16,734 nt of DNA from assembly GCA_003567115.1 (NCBI GenBank), contig PXAP01000329.1, forward strand, positions 1 to 16,734, read 5' to 3'. Positions 15,542-16,734 of this stretch are shown one piece after another. The DNA comes from Bacteroidota bacterium. GTDB lineage: Bacteria; Bacteroidota; Bacteroidia; Bacteroidales; PUMT01. The number at the start of each line of letters is the position of its first letter. Position 1 is the stretch's first letter. The notes beneath the pieces are model-generated. The model had not been told where the DNA came from. It saw only the letters and a program-made list of their open reading frames with translations, and did no database searches. A program made the position numbers and the translations under genes.

Positions 15542-16410
15542 GGGAACTGCTCCCTGTTCAGCGAAGCAACAAGCATCCTTGCCGTTTTACTGTAATAGCG
15601 CTTGTGCCTGTATGCAACTACCCAGCGTATTCCCGCTATGGCATTGGTGAGGAAACATTCATCGGCCGATAAAAGATCCTCTTCAGAAATCCGTGACTGC
15701 CGGCACTCCAGGCCCTCTTTTGCGGCGATACGTATTATCTGCTCACGCATTATTCCGGCCACACACCCTTCATCAAGGGCCGGTGTAAGAAGGATGCCCT
15801 CTTTCATAAGAAAAAGGTTGGAACTGACTGATTCTATGAGCCTTCCTTCAGTATTGAGTATAAAGCAGTCGTCAATACCGGCTTCTTTACAGAACATACC
15901 AGCGCTGATATATAGCAGGGAATTGGCTGTCTTCAGATTTGCCAGTTTGTCAGCCTGCTTTGAAAGTTCTTTAAATACAGCCGTTTTAAATCCTTTTTCG
16001 TTCAACCGGTATTTATCGTCTGGAAGGGGAAGGGTTTCGGCAAGGTAGGAAACCAAATTGTTTCGGGGAGTGTAAAAGCCTCCTGTATTGCGGAATACGC
16101 TTAACCTGACCCGTACTCCCTTGTAAAGATGATTTTTATTAAGCAGTTTTACTATCAGCGCCTCCAGGTTGCCGGCATCGGGCAGGCCATTTTTTTCCAT
16201 TTTAAGTTTTTGCATTCCTTTTTCCAGGCGGCTGTAATGGGCGGGGAAAAACTGCAGTTTTGTTCCGTTTGCGTGCATTGTCTCAAAGAGCGCATCACCG
16301 TAGCAAAATGCACGGTTAGTGTGCATAAGTGATGGCTCACCGGCGGGGAGCATCTCCCCGTTCAGGCAGATGAAATGTTTATGATTCAAATTATTGGCAT
16401 TCATTATCAT
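15538..16410 (-). CDS. PLP-dependent class IV aminotransferase (4-amino-4-deoxychorismate lyase or branched-chain type)
   Basis: 290 residues, cytoplasmic, fold type IV PLP enzyme. The PLP lysine is most likely Lys160 in LANLKTANSL, and Glu183 in RLIESVSSNLF fits the residue that pairs with the pyridine nitrogen. The N-terminus has the ICLNGEMLP start and the RAFCYGDALFET stretch (33-44) typical of the family, with Arg63 near the phosphate or substrate site. Length and motifs suit both PabC (folate pathway lyase) and IlvE/D-amino-acid types; the motif set does not decide, though lack of an ilv operon leans to PabC. The ATG at 16410 overlaps the rhomboid TGA by 4 bp (ATGA); Met3 is an alternative start. 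It converges on yqgE with no room for a terminator. Confidence 0.9.
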   Translation of the reverse strand: MIMNANNLNHKHFICLNGEMLPAGEPSLMHTNRAFCYGDALFETMHANGTKLQFFPAHYSRLEKGMQKLKMEKNGLPDAGNLEALIVKLLNKNHLYKGVRVRLSVFRNTGGFYTPRNNLVSYLAETLPLPDDKYRLNEKGFKTAVFKELSKQADKLANLKTANSLLYISAGMFCKEAGIDDCFILNTEGRLIESVSSNLFLMKEGILLTPALDEGCVAGIMREQIIRIAAKEGLECRQSRISEEDLLSADECFLTNAIAGIRWVVAYRHKRYYSKTARMLVASLNREQFP

Positions 16411-16734
16411 AACCGGAAAAGCTGTTCAACAAATGTTCCCAGCAAACCTATATCTATCAGAAGAGGGAAGAGTAACCCGAATAGGGCACCAATAAAATGT
16501 GCATCATGATTAATGTTATCAGAGGCCTTTTTGCTCATGTAATGTGAATAAGCCAGGTAAAGTCCGCCAAACACAACGCCGGGAATGGGAATTATGGCAA
16601 ACAGCAAAAGTGTTTGCCATGGTGCAAAGAAAATACTGGTAAATATTACTGCTGAAACCCCGCCCGAAGCACCCACTGAATTATACCACTGGTTGTTCTT
16701 GTGTTTTTTCAGCGTTGTAAGTGATGAAATTACC
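16407..16734 (-). CDS. Rhomboid family intramembrane serine protease, 5' end missing
   Basis: The reading frame is open to the right edge, so only the C-terminal 108 residues are present; the GTG near 16676 is an internal Val, since the codons before it (NNQWYNS) match rhomboid relatives. GASGG holds the catalytic Ser (16665-16667) and NINHDAHF the likely catalytic His (16497-16499, on the helix HFIGALFG), spaced as in rhomboids. Two or three hydrophobic segments are visible, with a PIPG loop between the second and third. It acts in the inner membrane, cleaving membrane-spanning substrates that cannot be named from here. It is translationally coupled to the aminotransferase gene downstream by an ATGA overlap; no functional link between the two is known to me. 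Confidence 0.93.
   Translation of the reverse strand, partial: VISSLTTLKKHKNNQWYNSVGASGGVSAVIFTSIFFAPWQTLLLFAIIPIPGVVFGGLYLAYSHYMSKKASDNINHDAHFIGALFGLLFPLLIDIGLLGTFVEQLFRL

Noticed and set aside
15541..15555. AGGGA/TCCCT hairpin as a terminator between yqgE and the aminotransferase
   Set aside because: Only a 5-bp stem, no T tract on either strand, and it sits inside the aminotransferase coding end.

Overview
The window looks like chromosomal DNA of a member of the Bacteroidota. The evidence is a large single-chain PurL of the kind those genomes carry, an IS5-type transposase N-terminus and a YqgE protein of familiar Bacteroidota type, sparse Shine-Dalgarno signals, one match to the Bacteroidota -7 consensus (TAnnTTTG), and an outer-membrane barrel protein ending in Phe. 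The order or genus cannot be settled from this sequence. No rRNA, tRNA, CRISPR array, phage module or plasmid origin was seen.

Layout, left to right. (1) 2-3796 (+): purL, cut by the left edge, with two low-complexity in-frame insertions; one is built from four degenerate 24-bp units. (2) 3828-4052 (+): a small membrane-anchored SHOCT-like protein, followed by a 260-bp spacer that holds an imperfect ~93-bp duplication. (3) 4315-7356 (-): a 1013-residue secreted protein joining an HExxH metallopeptidase-like domain, a PD40/TolB-type propeller and an Omp85-type barrel with its VRGY motif; no POTRA domain is apparent. (4) 7357-8418: a gene-poor stretch ending in a truncated IS5-type transposase relic. 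(5) 8419-13458 (-): a carotenoid-modification cluster, read right to left as CrtI/CrtD-type desaturase, CruF-type carotenoid hydratase, PlsC-fold acyltransferase, family-2 glycosyltransferase and exported TPR protein. The last four genes overlap end to start; the first is separated from them by 292 bp. (6) 13756-14586 (+): proC. (7) 14584-14783: a 107-bp-period direct duplication between genes. (8) 14954-15541 (+): yqgE, whose stop codon overlaps that of the convergent class IV aminotransferase at 15538-16410 (-). That gene overlaps a rhomboid protease gene (16407-16734, -) cut by the right edge.

How the genes work together: purL and proC are housekeeping biosynthesis genes. The clearest multi-gene system is the carotenoid cluster. 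By family knowledge it would take a carotenoid with an open psi end made elsewhere, add a tertiary hydroxyl (CruF), desaturate next to it (CrtD-type), attach a sugar (GT2) and esterify the sugar with a fatty acid (acyltransferase), giving an acylated carotenoid glycoside in the envelope. That product is an inference from gene content. The TPR gene at the end of the operon has no assigned role.

The most unusual single protein is the peptidase-propeller-barrel fusion at 4315-7356. Nothing here is strong enough to call a wholly new system; that fusion and the TPR partner of the carotenoid operon are the best leads.
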